Assembly (NCBI GenBank): GCA_964343195.1
Contig: CAYFIR010000044.1
Coordinates: forward strand, 1 to 44,413
Reading direction: 5' to 3'
DNA length: 44,413 nucleotides
Source: CAYVAP01 sp964343195
GTDB taxonomy: Bacteria; Bacteroidota; Bacteroidia; J057
Position 1 is the stretch's first letter; each line of letters begins with the position of its first letter. The notes under the pieces are model-generated. The model searched no databases. It worked only from the letters and a program-made list of their open reading frames with translations, and was not told where the DNA came from. A program made the translations under genes and the position numbers. This document shows positions 9,827 through 17,867 of the stretch, piece after piece.

Positions 9827-10930
9827 TTAGTCTGCTGAAACCATTCCCTCAAACAGCCGATCATAAACCGGAGCCATCACAGCCCAGTCATAACTGGCTA
9901 CCTGTTGCCGGATGAGCAAGCGATCCGCAGGAGCAGCTATTGTCCGCACGATTCGGTCCGCTAGTTCTTCTCCTGGCTGGTAGTAAAGATCTGGAGACTG
10001 AGGAAAATGTTCCGGATAGGCAAGCCGATCTGGGAGCAAAGGTTGTGTCTGGCAGTAGGCGGCTTCGACTACGCTGATGCCAAAGAAATCCTGAATAGCC
10101 GTAACCGGCAGCAGGTCCGCCTGCCAAAGCCACCTAACATATTCTGCCCGGTCCCTGGCGTAGCCCCAATGGACGATTTGGTCGCTGAGGCGATGCTTCG
10201 CCTCTTTGAATATAGCCGGGCTTCGCTGGTAACTTTCTCCCAAAACCGCCAACTGAAAGTTCAGACCCTGATCGGCCAACTGGTACAACGCCTGGAAGAA
10301 TGCTTCCGGGTTCTTGTCATATTCCCAGCGATGATTCCAGAGAATTAATGGATGCTGGTTGGGCGAACTTTTGGTGGGTTTTAATGTGTCCAGTTCGGCC
10401 AAATTCAGTCCCAAAGGCAGTACGGTGCTTTTTTGCCGCAGTGTTTTGAGGTGATGGAGTCCTCTGTTGTCAGGAAAAGCTTTGAGGAATGGCTCCAGGG
10501 CGTTGTGGAAGGAATCAAGGTGATAAGCTGAGTTGAACAGGAGGTGATCCGCAGCAAGTGCACTGCGGTAGTTGATGAACGCATAGTGGCGGTCCCTGCC
10601 GATCTGCCTGTCTTGGTCCTGAGTAGACCAGGGGTAAGTAAGTTGGTTCTCATGAAAATAAAGGAGGGTAGGTATTCGTCCCACATGATTACGGGCCAGT
10701 CCCCAAAAAGAGGAAAGGTCCAGCATGTCGGTGGCCAGGATCAGATCGGGTTGTTTGGAATGATTCATTACCTGTTCTGCCAGCTCGATGGCTCCTCCCT
10801 GCATGCGCCATTTCCAGTACTTGCCCTTGAGGGTGAAGAGATGTACCTCATGCTGGCTGTACCGTGAATATCCTGTTGCCCAGGCAGCATGGGAGCCAGT
10901 AAAGAAGGGTTCCAGTAGGAAGATGCGCAT
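9827..10930 (-). CDS. DUF3524 glycosyltransferase, tRNA-queuosine mannosyltransferase (QTMAN/GTDC1)-like
   Basis: A 367-residue GT-B glycosyltransferase. The N-terminus (MRIFLLEPFFTGSHAAWATG, then LKGKYWKWRMQGGA) matches the DUF3524 domain of the GTDC1/QTMAN family. The C-terminal half has the nucleotide-sugar motif FFGISVVEAAYCQ and PLLPDRLAYPEHFP, closely resembling the vertebrate FFGVAMLEA...YPEIFP segment. In animals QTMAN mannosylates queuosine-34 of tRNA-Asp. A bacterial function in tRNA glycosylation is inference. It is cytoplasmic with no signal peptide and starts at ATG 10930. It is divergent from pterin genes, but these encode BH4-type rather than clear queuosine enzymes. The family call is firm and the substrate is not. 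Confidence 0.82.
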   Translation of the reverse strand: MRIFLLEPFFTGSHAAWATGYSRYSQHEVHLFTLKGKYWKWRMQGGAIELAEQVMNHSKQPDLILATDMLDLSSFWGLARNHVGRIPTLLYFHENQLTYPWSTQDQDRQIGRDRHYAFINYRSALAADHLLFNSAYHLDSFHNALEPFLKAFPDNRGLHHLKTLRQKSTVLPLGLNLAELDTLKPTKSSPNQHPLILWNHRWEYDKNPEAFFQALYQLADQGLNFQLAVLGESYQRSPAIFKEAKHRLSDQIVHWGYARDRAEYVRWLWQADLLPVTAIQDFFGISVVEAAYCQTQPLLPDRLAYPEHFPQSPDLYYQPGEELADRIVRTIAAPADRLLIRQQVASYDWAVMAPVYDRLFEGMVSAD

Positions 10931-11139
10931 GTGGAAGTTGAACTTAGGTCGCCTGAATTACCATTTATGTTTTAATAAAGCGTTTTGGTGTACCACCCGC
11001 AAACATTTAATCCCAAGTGCCGTTCTACTATCCGGAATGAATTAAGGAGTACCGCTTCCCGTTTTTCTCCCTCAAATCACATTACCCATTCTTTTACTGG
11101 AAGCTACTTACACCCGATTCTTCTTTAAGATCGGCTTGT

Positions 11140-11147
11140 TACTTTTG
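11140..11147 (+). promoter_or_regulatory. putative TAnnTTTG box upstream of the pterin synthase gene
   Basis: TACTTTTG matches the Bacteroidota -7 consensus exactly but lies only 8 bases before the ATG at 11156, which would give an almost leaderless mRNA. No clear -33 box is seen. The same octamer precedes the GH29 gene at 37157. Confidence 0.3.
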
Positions 11148-11155
11148 TGCCTGAT

Positions 11156-11566
11156 ATGAGAGTTTCTGTATATCGAAAAGCCCATTTTAACGCTGCTCAT
11201 CGGCTACACAATCCCGACTGGGATGAAGAAACCAACTGGAGCGTTTTTGGGAAATGTAATAACCCAAACTACCATGGGCATAACTATGATCTGACTGTGA
11301 AAGTGACTGGAGAGGTCGATCCCCAAACCGGATATGTCATCGACATGAAGGTGCTAAAGGATCTGATCAAGGAACACGTTGAAGCAGCATTTGACCATAA
11401 AAACCTAAACCTCGACACCGAGGAATTCAAACAACTTAATCCAACCGCGGAGAACATTGCCATTGTGATCTGGCAGAAACTGCGGGCTAGCCTGGATGAA
11501 AAGTACGATTTAAGCGTAAGGCTCTATGAAACCGAACGAAACTTTGTGGAATATCCCGCCAGTTAA
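11156..11566 (+). CDS. 6-pyruvoyl-tetrahydropterin synthase family protein (PTPS-II type)
   Basis: A 136-residue tunnelling-fold enzyme. Zinc-binding His residues lie in KAHFNAAHRL and HGHNY. The active-site Cys lies in CNNPNYHGH, a C-x5-HGH spacing typical of mammalian-type PTPS rather than the C-x3-HGH of QueD. The expected reaction is conversion of 7,8-dihydroneopterin triphosphate to 6-pyruvoyl-tetrahydropterin, although bacterial members vary. ATG 11156 was preferred over the GTG at 11147 because MRVSVYRKAHF matches family starts. Its end overlaps folE by 41 bases, so the two are translationally coupled and FolE supplies its substrate. A role in queuosine synthesis (queD) cannot be excluded. 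Confidence 0.88.
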   Translation: MRVSVYRKAHFNAAHRLHNPDWDEETNWSVFGKCNNPNYHGHNYDLTVKVTGEVDPQTGYVIDMKVLKDLIKEHVEAAFDHKNLNLDTEEFKQLNPTAENIAIVIWQKLRASLDEKYDLSVRLYETERNFVEYPAS

Positions 11567-12260
11567 TGGAAATGGCCACCATCACAACAATGGACATAAT
11601 GGCCACAACGGCCATGAACATCACGATGACCTTGGTGATCAGCATGTCGCGACTTCGCTGGAAACCCCGCTACGAGACGATGCCTTTGACATCGATGACG
11701 ACACCAAGATCGCAATGATCGAGGAGCACTTTCGCTCCATCATGGATATCCTGGGCCTTGACCTGACCGATGATAGCCTGAGTGGCACCCCACACCGGGT
11801 GGCCAAAATGTATGTGAAGGAAGTCTTTAGCGGCCTGAATCCCGAGAATGCTCCTGAGGTCCGTATGTTTGAGAACAAATACCAGTATGGAGAAATGCTG
11901 GTAGAGAAGGATATTACCTTCTACTCACACTGCGAGCACCACTTTGTGCCGATCTGGGGTCGGGTACATATTGCCTACATCTCTGGCGGGAAAGTCGTGG
12001 GACTTTCCAAACTTAACCGGATTGTACAGCACTTCGCCCGCCGTCCACAGGTGCAGGAGCGCATGACCCGGCAGATTGGTCAGGCCCTGCGCGACGCCCT
12101 CGGCACCGAACATGTTGCGGTAGTGGTGGATGCCTTCCACATGTGTGTTTCCTCCCGTGGTGTGCAGGATGTCAACTCCAAGACCATTACCTCTGAATAC
12201 AGCGGTAAATTCAAGGATCCTGAAGTCAAAAAGGAGTTTTTGAAGTATCTGGAGCTTTGA
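11526..12260 (+). CDS. folE: GTP cyclohydrolase I with His-rich N-terminal extension
   Basis: A 244-residue enzyme that converts GTP to 7,8-dihydroneopterin triphosphate, the first step to folate and pterins. The catalytic core is complete: SGTPHRVAKMY, the zinc-site SHCEHHFVP, GLSKLNRIVQHFARRPQVQERMT, and the second Cys in FHMCVSSRGV. Before the core is an unusual segment with nine His in residues 18-40 (HHH, NGHNGHNGHEHH), resembling metal-storage tails. The only upstream starts in frame are ATG 11526 and TTG 11544, so the tail is read in either case. The gene overlaps the PTPS gene by 41 bases, in a different frame. The tail may load or buffer the catalytic zinc (inference). Confidence 0.95.
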   Translation: MKPNETLWNIPPVNGNGHHHNNGHNGHNGHEHHDDLGDQHVATSLETPLRDDAFDIDDDTKIAMIEEHFRSIMDILGLDLTDDSLSGTPHRVAKMYVKEVFSGLNPENAPEVRMFENKYQYGEMLVEKDITFYSHCEHHFVPIWGRVHIAYISGGKVVGLSKLNRIVQHFARRPQVQERMTRQIGQALRDALGTEHVAVVVDAFHMCVSSRGVQDVNSKTITSEYSGKFKDPEVKKEFLKYLEL

Positions 12261-12380
12261 GTTGACAGAAAGGAAGAGGTCAGACCGTATGACTGCGAGA
12301 AGTCAGACAGAAGAGAAAAAAGCGAATATTCGTAATCCAACTTTGGCTACGCCAGTACTGCTCTGACTTCTGACTTCTAT
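12261..12380. repeat. intergenic inverted/heptamer repeat between folE and the sugar transferase gene
   Basis: AGAAGTCAGA (12298-12307) is answered by TCTGACTTCT, which occurs twice in overlapping 7-base register at 12362-12378. A CGAATATTCG palindrome lies between. The stretch can fold into a hairpin serving both convergent genes and has the same 7-base periodicity seen at 102-115 and 29732-29766. Confidence 0.55.
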
Positions 12381-13793
12381 TTAAAACGCATTGATCCGCG
12401 TCTTGCTGCTGAAGATCGTCATGAAGATGATCTGAATGTCCAGTAGGACGCTCCAGTTTTCGATGTAGTGCAGGTCGTGTTGTACGCGGCCTAATTTCTG
12501 CTCCATGGTCTTGGTGGGGCCACGCCAGCCATTGACCTGGGCCCATCCGGTGATGCCGGGCTTGACGTAGTGGCGTACCATGTATTTTTCCACCATGTCC
12601 TGAAACTCATCGCTAAGATTCAGGCGGTGGGGCCGAGGGCCTACCACGCTCATTTCTCCCCGTAGCACATTGATGAATTGTGGCAATTCGTCCAGGCTGT
12701 ACTTTCTCAGGATACGGCCTATCCGGGTGATGCGAGGGTCATCCTGTCCCTGTGTTTGCATGCCCACCATGTCTCCCTGGTCAAGGTACATGGTGCGAAA
12801 CTTGAACATGGTAAAGTCCTGATTCCCCTGTCCTTTTCTCACAGGTTTGTAAAACGCTCCACCTTCGCTGTCTGATTTGATCAGGATTGCGATCAAAACC
12901 AGTATGGGAGAAAGCAATAGCAGCACCAGGAATGAGAATACCAGGTCGAATGCACGCTTCAGGAAATAGTTATGGAACTTATCCAGAGGCGTTTCCTTGA
13001 GCTGAATGATGGGAACGCCCCCCATGTTATAGGTTTGGAACTGCTGGCCTACGTACGCAGGCATATAGTCTGGGACCAGCGTCACACGTATCCCTCTGTA
13101 GTCGGCCAGCGCAATGGCTTTTTTTACAACCGGCTCTGTTTGGGGTGACAGGGTAATGACCAGTTCGTCAATGGGATTGTCATCCAAGACCTGCGGCAGG
13201 TCATCCAGTTTGCCTAGCAGGGGTATTCCATTGGTTTTGGGATAGTAATCGTCGAGGAACCCTACGATGTTGTAGCCCAGGTGTTTGTTGCCTTCGGAGA
13301 ACCGCTGCACCTGTTTGCCACTTGGGCCTGCCCCAATGATGAGGAGGTTTTGGCCAAATCTTATTTTCCCTTTCCGGTCATAGTTCTCCATGATGCGGCT
13401 CATCACGAACAGCATGCCTATGTTCAGAGCAGAAAATACAAAGACTGGCCCCAGTAGAATGGTCAGTGCTGCACTCTCAAGCCCCAAAAGAAGAATTCCT
13501 GTGGAGGACATGCCAAGGAGGATAAAACTGTTTATCAGCATCTCCTTGAAACGCTGTCTCAGGTCTCCAGTGAGGTAGAGGTTCTGGTTACCGTTCAGGA
13601 TAGAAATCAGGATCCAGCTAATATTGAAAATAAGCAGCAGCGTGAGGTAGTTCTCATGGAAGAAAAAGTCTCCCAGGCGATCCTTCCACAAAGGCAATAC
13701 CTTGAAAAAGGTCGTACAGATAGCCGAGAGGTTCAGAAGAACCAGCTCCAGGATTAGGTATCCAAATATTATGCTCTGCTTTTTGACCCGCAT
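12381..13793 (-). CDS. undecaprenyl-phosphate sugar phosphotransferase (WcaJ-type)
   Basis: A 470-residue polyprenyl glycosylphosphotransferase that primes exopolysaccharide or O-antigen synthesis by moving a hexose-1-phosphate from a nucleotide sugar to undecaprenyl phosphate in the inner membrane. Four N-terminal transmembrane helices lie in residues 1-130. A CoA-binding-like Rossmann domain follows (LLIIGAGPSGKQVQRF, about 145-260). The catalytic bacterial-sugar-transferase domain starts with the re-entrant helix KRAFDLVFSFLVLLLLSPI and contains FKFRTM, LRKYSLDELPQF, MSVVGPRP and PGITGWAQVNGWRG. The length is normal for the family. The sugar (glucose or other) cannot be told. No other polysaccharide genes are beside it, so it stands as an orphan. 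Confidence 0.93.
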   Translation of the reverse strand: MRVKKQSIIFGYLILELVLLNLSAICTTFFKVLPLWKDRLGDFFFHENYLTLLLIFNISWILISILNGNQNLYLTGDLRQRFKEMLINSFILLGMSSTGILLLGLESAALTILLGPVFVFSALNIGMLFVMSRIMENYDRKGKIRFGQNLLIIGAGPSGKQVQRFSEGNKHLGYNIVGFLDDYYPKTNGIPLLGKLDDLPQVLDDNPIDELVITLSPQTEPVVKKAIALADYRGIRVTLVPDYMPAYVGQQFQTYNMGGVPIIQLKETPLDKFHNYFLKRAFDLVFSFLVLLLLSPILVLIAILIKSDSEGGAFYKPVRKGQGNQDFTMFKFRTMYLDQGDMVGMQTQGQDDPRITRIGRILRKYSLDELPQFINVLRGEMSVVGPRPHRLNLSDEFQDMVEKYMVRHYVKPGITGWAQVNGWRGPTKTMEQKLGRVQHDLHYIENWSVLLDIQIIFMTIFSSKTRINAF

Positions 13794-14258
13794 GTGGTCT
13801 GGTTAGTAGGGGGTTAGTTTTTGGGGTGGAATTTTGGTTGGATATGAATTTCAACCAATTAATACGTACATGACCTGTTCCAAATGTACAGGATTGAAGA
13901 CAGAGAAGGGGGGCAGATGTATCGAACGGTGATAATTGGGTTTTTATCGGTTGGGTACTGGTGTAAAACGGTTAAAAAAAATGAATGAACGGTCAATCTT
14001 TTGGGCTGAATGCAGCGATCATCAACAAATTGTCTGCCTTGACTGGAAAAACTGGCACGGCATCCAGTAAGCTCTGCTGCTAAAAGCCTGACCTGGAGCT
14101 TTACCCAGAGTGGAAGGGTGAATCCTGCCTTGGTAGTTGGCATTTTCAAATACTTGACGAATATCGGGGGTTAGATTCTATATTTCTGTGGAAAAAAACT
14201 CAAATTTCCGACTTTGACCCGCATAGGGACATAAGGTGTCAATCTTGAAAACTCTCCA
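13794..14258. other. 465-base intergenic region, divergent promoters
   Basis: A+T-rich and divergent between the sugar transferase gene and recQ. Open frames here are short, use biased residues and show no family features, so no gene is called. A possible recQ promoter lies at 14154-14186. Nothing else was recognised. Confidence 0.6.
14154..14186 (+). promoter_or_regulatory. recQ: putative recQ promoter
   Basis: TTG of TTGACGA (14154-14156) and TATATTTC (14179-14186) are 22 bases apart. This is close to the Bacteroidota TTTG/TAnnTTTG arrangement, with one mismatch and slightly long spacing. The distance to the start codon is about 75 bases. Confidence 0.3.
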
Positions 14259-14261
14259 TTG

Positions 14262-16178
14262 GTGCAGCAACCTGTTGAAATACTGAAGCAATACTGGGGC
14301 TACGACTCCTTTCGCAGTCCCCAGGAAGACATCATCCGGCGGGTGATGGACGGGCACGACGCCTTAGCCCTGTTACCCACTGGTGGAGGCAAGTCGATTT
14401 GTTTTCAGGTGCCGGGGCTATGCCTTGGAGGACTCACGCTGGTGATTTCTCCACTGGTTGCTCTCATGAAGGACCAGGTACACAAACTGCTATCCCTCGA
14501 TATCCCCGCCACCTACCTTACGGGCGAACTCTCTCCCTACCAGATTGATCGGCGCTTACAGGGGGCTATGGATGGACAGTATCGTTTCCTGTACATGGCT
14601 CCAGAGCGGATCGATACCGAGATTTTCCTGGCCCGTCTGGATCGGATGCCCCTCAGCCTCATTGCAGTGGATGAAGCCCATTGTATCAGCCAATGGGGCT
14701 ATGACTTCCGCCCCTCCTACCTGGAAATCAGCAAAATACGAGAACATCGACCGGAGGTACCGATGCTGGCGCTGACAGCCTCTGCCACGCATGAGGTAGA
14801 GGCCGATATCATCAGCCAGTTGGAACTGAGAGATGTTGAGGTATTTCGAAAGAGCTTTGCCCGCGATAATCTCCGGTATTTTGTCCTTCCCGAGGAAAAT
14901 TTGGTACCCCGAATCACCGAAATCTGCCACCGCACTCAGGGGACGGGAATTGTGTACGTCCGCACGCGAAAACTGACCAAAGCCCTGGCAGAACACCTCG
15001 TTGCCAACGGAGTGTCAGCGAAAGCCTACCATGGTGGGATGCTTCACTCCGAACGGAGTCAGGTGCAGGAAGAATGGATATCTGACAACTGCCGGGTCAT
15101 GGTGGCCACCAATGCATTTGGGATGGGGATTGACAAACCCGATGTGAGGTTTGTAGTCCATCACAACCTGCCCTTTGACCTGGAGAGCTACTACCAGGAA
15201 GCTGGTCGTGGAGGCCGCGATGGAAAAACTGCTCTGGCCATTGCATTTGACAACCCCATAGACCAGGCCGAAATGCAGCGGTGGAGTGCTGACCGCTACC
15301 CAACATGGGAACAGTTACAGCGCCACTACCAGGAACTGTGCAACTATTTTCGGGTGCCAAATCAGGGCGTGAATAAGGCTACTCATGTCCTGGACATTGC
15401 AGAATTGGCCAGGAGCCTGGATACTCCTCCCAGAAAACTCTATGCGAGCCTGAAGGTGCTGCACCAGGAAGGGCTTGTCCATTTCACCGAAGATCGGGAA
15501 GACTATGCCTATATACAGGTGACTGCGAGCCCTGATGCCCTGCACCGCTACAAATCCAACTGGCCCCGCTCTGTCGACCTGCTGGATCATCTTCTGAGAA
15601 GCTTTGGGGGGAAGGCCTACACCGAGGAAGTTCCCTTTTTGCCACGACAATGGGCCATGCGTTTTGGATGGGATATGGAAGAATTGAATCGGCGCATGCA
15701 GCGGCTGATGGAACATGAAGTTCTGAGTTTTCGCCCAGCCTTCAATGAGCCAACCCTTGCATTTCTTCAGCCCCGACACATCCTGACTCAGAAGGAAATC
15801 AATTGGGAGAAATATGAATTTCTGAAGCAGCGAAATCGGCAGCGACTTGAAGAAATGCTGTCCTATGTAAAGGAAACCAAAGTCTGCCGAAGCCTGATGA
15901 TTCAGCAGTATTTTGGAGAAAAGGCCCATCAACCCTGTGGCAGATGTGACGTGTGTATCGGGCGGACCAGGACGAAAGTTTCTGATACAGAATACACTTT
16001 TTTGCAGAATGCGATTCTAGCCTACATTTCTGGGAACAGGGTGTCCTACCGGGATGTGTTGGACAAAATGAAAGACGGGACACCGGCCCAACGGGAAAAA
16101 GTGTTGAGATACCTGATTGATAAAGAGCTGGTTATGGTCGGGGTGGGAGGAGCTCTAGTTCGGAGAGAGAGGCGCTGA
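14262..16178 (+). CDS. recQ: RecQ family ATP-dependent DNA helicase
   Basis: A 638-residue 3'-5' DNA helicase of recombination and fork repair. Superfamily 2 motifs are intact: Walker A LLPTGGGKS near residue 36, the DEAH box VDEAHCISQWGYDFRPSY near 137, motif V ATNAFGMGIDKPDVRFVVHH and motif VI YYQEAGRGGRDG. The RecQ zinc site is C542, C559, C562 and C565 (CGRCDVC). The winged-helix region is present but the usual C-terminal HRDC domain is missing. The protein ends with a short helical tail, a common short RecQ form in Bacteroidota. Start: GTG 14262 or the adjacent TTG 14259. An in-frame stop at 14232 excludes anything longer. Confidence 0.95.
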   Translation: MQQPVEILKQYWGYDSFRSPQEDIIRRVMDGHDALALLPTGGGKSICFQVPGLCLGGLTLVISPLVALMKDQVHKLLSLDIPATYLTGELSPYQIDRRLQGAMDGQYRFLYMAPERIDTEIFLARLDRMPLSLIAVDEAHCISQWGYDFRPSYLEISKIREHRPEVPMLALTASATHEVEADIISQLELRDVEVFRKSFARDNLRYFVLPEENLVPRITEICHRTQGTGIVYVRTRKLTKALAEHLVANGVSAKAYHGGMLHSERSQVQEEWISDNCRVMVATNAFGMGIDKPDVRFVVHHNLPFDLESYYQEAGRGGRDGKTALAIAFDNPIDQAEMQRWSADRYPTWEQLQRHYQELCNYFRVPNQGVNKATHVLDIAELARSLDTPPRKLYASLKVLHQEGLVHFTEDREDYAYIQVTASPDALHRYKSNWPRSVDLLDHLLRSFGGKAYTEEVPFLPRQWAMRFGWDMEELNRRMQRLMEHEVLSFRPAFNEPTLAFLQPRHILTQKEINWEKYEFLKQRNRQRLEEMLSYVKETKVCRSLMIQQYFGEKAHQPCGRCDVCIGRTRTKVSDTEYTFLQNAILAYISGNRVSYRDVLDKMKDGTPAQREKVLRYLIDKELVMVGVGGALVRRERR

Positions 16179-16258
16179 TGGGTAGTTTGGGAATATTTTT
16201 TTTTAGTTAATTCCGTCAGTTGGAATAAAAAAATGGGGAGGTCAAAAAAAAAGTTCTA

Positions 16259-16266
16259 TATCTTTG
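16259..16266 (+). promoter_or_regulatory. putative TAnnTTTG box of the SUMF1/giant-protein operon
   Basis: TATCTTTG matches the Bacteroidota -7 consensus exactly. It lies about 125 bases upstream of the first SUMF1 gene, in a stretch with long A and T runs. No -33 box is evident at the right spacing. If used, it would give a leader of roughly 115 bases. Confidence 0.35.
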
Positions 16267-16390
16267 ATGTAAGATCTGCATGCAGTTCGTCTAACGAATG
16301 AGCCCATCGGAATGCATTTCCAATGGCACCATTTGAAGTACAATTTGCACCCGGAAATTTCCCTGTCCCTACCTTCGATCCCTAAGTATC

Positions 16391-17812
16391 ATGAAAAGAT
16401 TTACCCTTCTCGCCAGTTTGTTTTTACCGGCGATTTTATGGGCAAATGGCCTCACGATTACCAACCTGAGTCGGGATTCCCTTGCCCAAACGGTAACCTT
16501 TGATGTCCAGTGGCATAACAGCTGGCGCCTGGACAGCACCGGAGCTCCCAACAACTGGGATGCTGCATGGGTGTTTGTAAAATTCCAGACCTGTAGTGGT
16601 GGTTCTCAGGCGGTCTGGGAACATGGACAGCTGAGTACAACTCTGACGGATCATACATTTGGAGACCTGGAGCCCATCCTGTCAGATGGCTCTGGTCTGG
16701 GCATAGATGCCGCACCCTACAATACCGGAGTGCTTCTGCGCCGCAACCGAAATGGCCTCTTCGCCAGTGAACCTGCGACGACCATTACCCTGAGTGTTCC
16801 CAACATGCTACCCAATGAAGCCTACAACGTCAGGGTGGTGGGAATTGAAATGGTGTTTGTGCCACAGGGAGCCTATGAACTGGGATCGGTAACCTACAGC
16901 AATGCCTTTGCCACTAGTTCATCTGGTACCAATACCATTCCGCTGTTGATTTCTAACGAAGCAGCACAGACCATCACCAGTCATGCCGGTGGGGCCAATA
17001 ATTCGGTTGCCCTTTCTGCGGCTTTTCCCAAGGGGTATGATCCTTTCCACCTGATGAAATACGAGATCACCCAGGGGCAGTATGCCACTTTTCTCAACTC
17101 ATTAAGCTCCAACTACCAGTACAACCGCTATCCCGGAAACTTCGGGAGCTACCGACATGAGTTGGGCGCTGGAGGCACAGCCCCGGATGTATTTGTATCC
17201 AGCCGTCCTGACCGAGCCCAAAACTACCTCAGCTGGGAGGATGTGATGGCCTATCTGGATTGGGCTGCCCTGCGCCCCCTGACGGAGATGGAATATGAAA
17301 AAGCCTGTCGGGGGCTGGACCCGATGGTGGCCGATGAATACGCCTGGGGCGACAACTCGGCGGCGATATTAACCACTGTGACTGGTCCCGAGAATGGTAC
17401 TGAAATTCCTGGAGTACTGCCCGCCAATGCGCATTATAATAATACCAATCTGGCAGGAGGAGACGGCGGTCGTGGTCCAGTCCGGGTTGGACTATTTGCC
17501 CTGCCTACGACCAATACCCGTAATGCTGCAGGAGCCGGGTATTACGCAACCTTCGAGATGAGTGGCAATGTCGCTGAACCCTATGTGAAGGTCCATGCAG
17601 ATAATGCCAACTATGCCGGATTACCAGGCGACGGCCTGGTCGATGGCAATGGCAACAGCAACGAAGCTGGCTGGCCTACTACCGCTGATGCGGCCATCCC
17701 ACGAGGGGGAGGCTTCAACCACGGGGCTAATTATTTGCGGATCTCTGACCGCAGCCTGTTTTCCTGGAATCAGGCCAGAATATACTGGAGCGGTGGTCGC
17801 GGCGGAAGATAG
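16391..17812 (+). CDS. secreted SUMF1-fold (formylglycine-generating-enzyme-like) protein, copy 1
   Basis: A 473-residue exported protein with a signal peptide (MKRFTLLASLFLPAILWANG). Residues of about 20-150 form an unrecognised beta-rich domain (ITNLSRDSLAQTVTFDVQW, NNWDAAWVFVKF). A SUMF1/FGE-sulfatase domain follows (IEMVFVPQGAYELG, MKYEITQGQYATFLN, LDWAALRPLTEMEYEKACRG, MSGNVAEP, IPRGGGFNHG). The Cys pair used by true formylglycine-generating enzymes is not visible in the C-terminal RGG segment, so a binding or structural role is more likely than catalysis. It is a tandem paralogue of the next gene, 55 bases away. No T9SS signal or lipobox was found. It probably leads an operon that includes the giant T9SS substrate. 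Confidence 0.88.
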   Translation: MKRFTLLASLFLPAILWANGLTITNLSRDSLAQTVTFDVQWHNSWRLDSTGAPNNWDAAWVFVKFQTCSGGSQAVWEHGQLSTTLTDHTFGDLEPILSDGSGLGIDAAPYNTGVLLRRNRNGLFASEPATTITLSVPNMLPNEAYNVRVVGIEMVFVPQGAYELGSVTYSNAFATSSSGTNTIPLLISNEAAQTITSHAGGANNSVALSAAFPKGYDPFHLMKYEITQGQYATFLNSLSSNYQYNRYPGNFGSYRHELGAGGTAPDVFVSSRPDRAQNYLSWEDVMAYLDWAALRPLTEMEYEKACRGLDPMVADEYAWGDNSAAILTTVTGPENGTEIPGVLPANAHYNNTNLAGGDGGRGPVRVGLFALPTTNTRNAAGAGYYATFEMSGNVAEPYVKVHADNANYAGLPGDGLVDGNGNSNEAGWPTTADAAIPRGGGFNHGANYLRISDRSLFSWNQARIYWSGGRGGR

Positions 17813-17867
17813 CCACCTCCTGCAGTTCGATTCATTTTTCTCAAGTCAAGAAACATCATCCATAGAC

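Noticed and set aside
11156..11566. QueD (6-carboxytetrahydropterin synthase) as first choice
   Set aside because: The active-site Cys spacing is C-x5-HGH (PTPS-II) instead of C-x3-HGH. QueD remains possible but is not preferred.
13859..14149. 96-codon minus-strand frame upstream of recQ
   Set aside because: A+T-rich intergenic sequence with no family features, signal peptide or start context.
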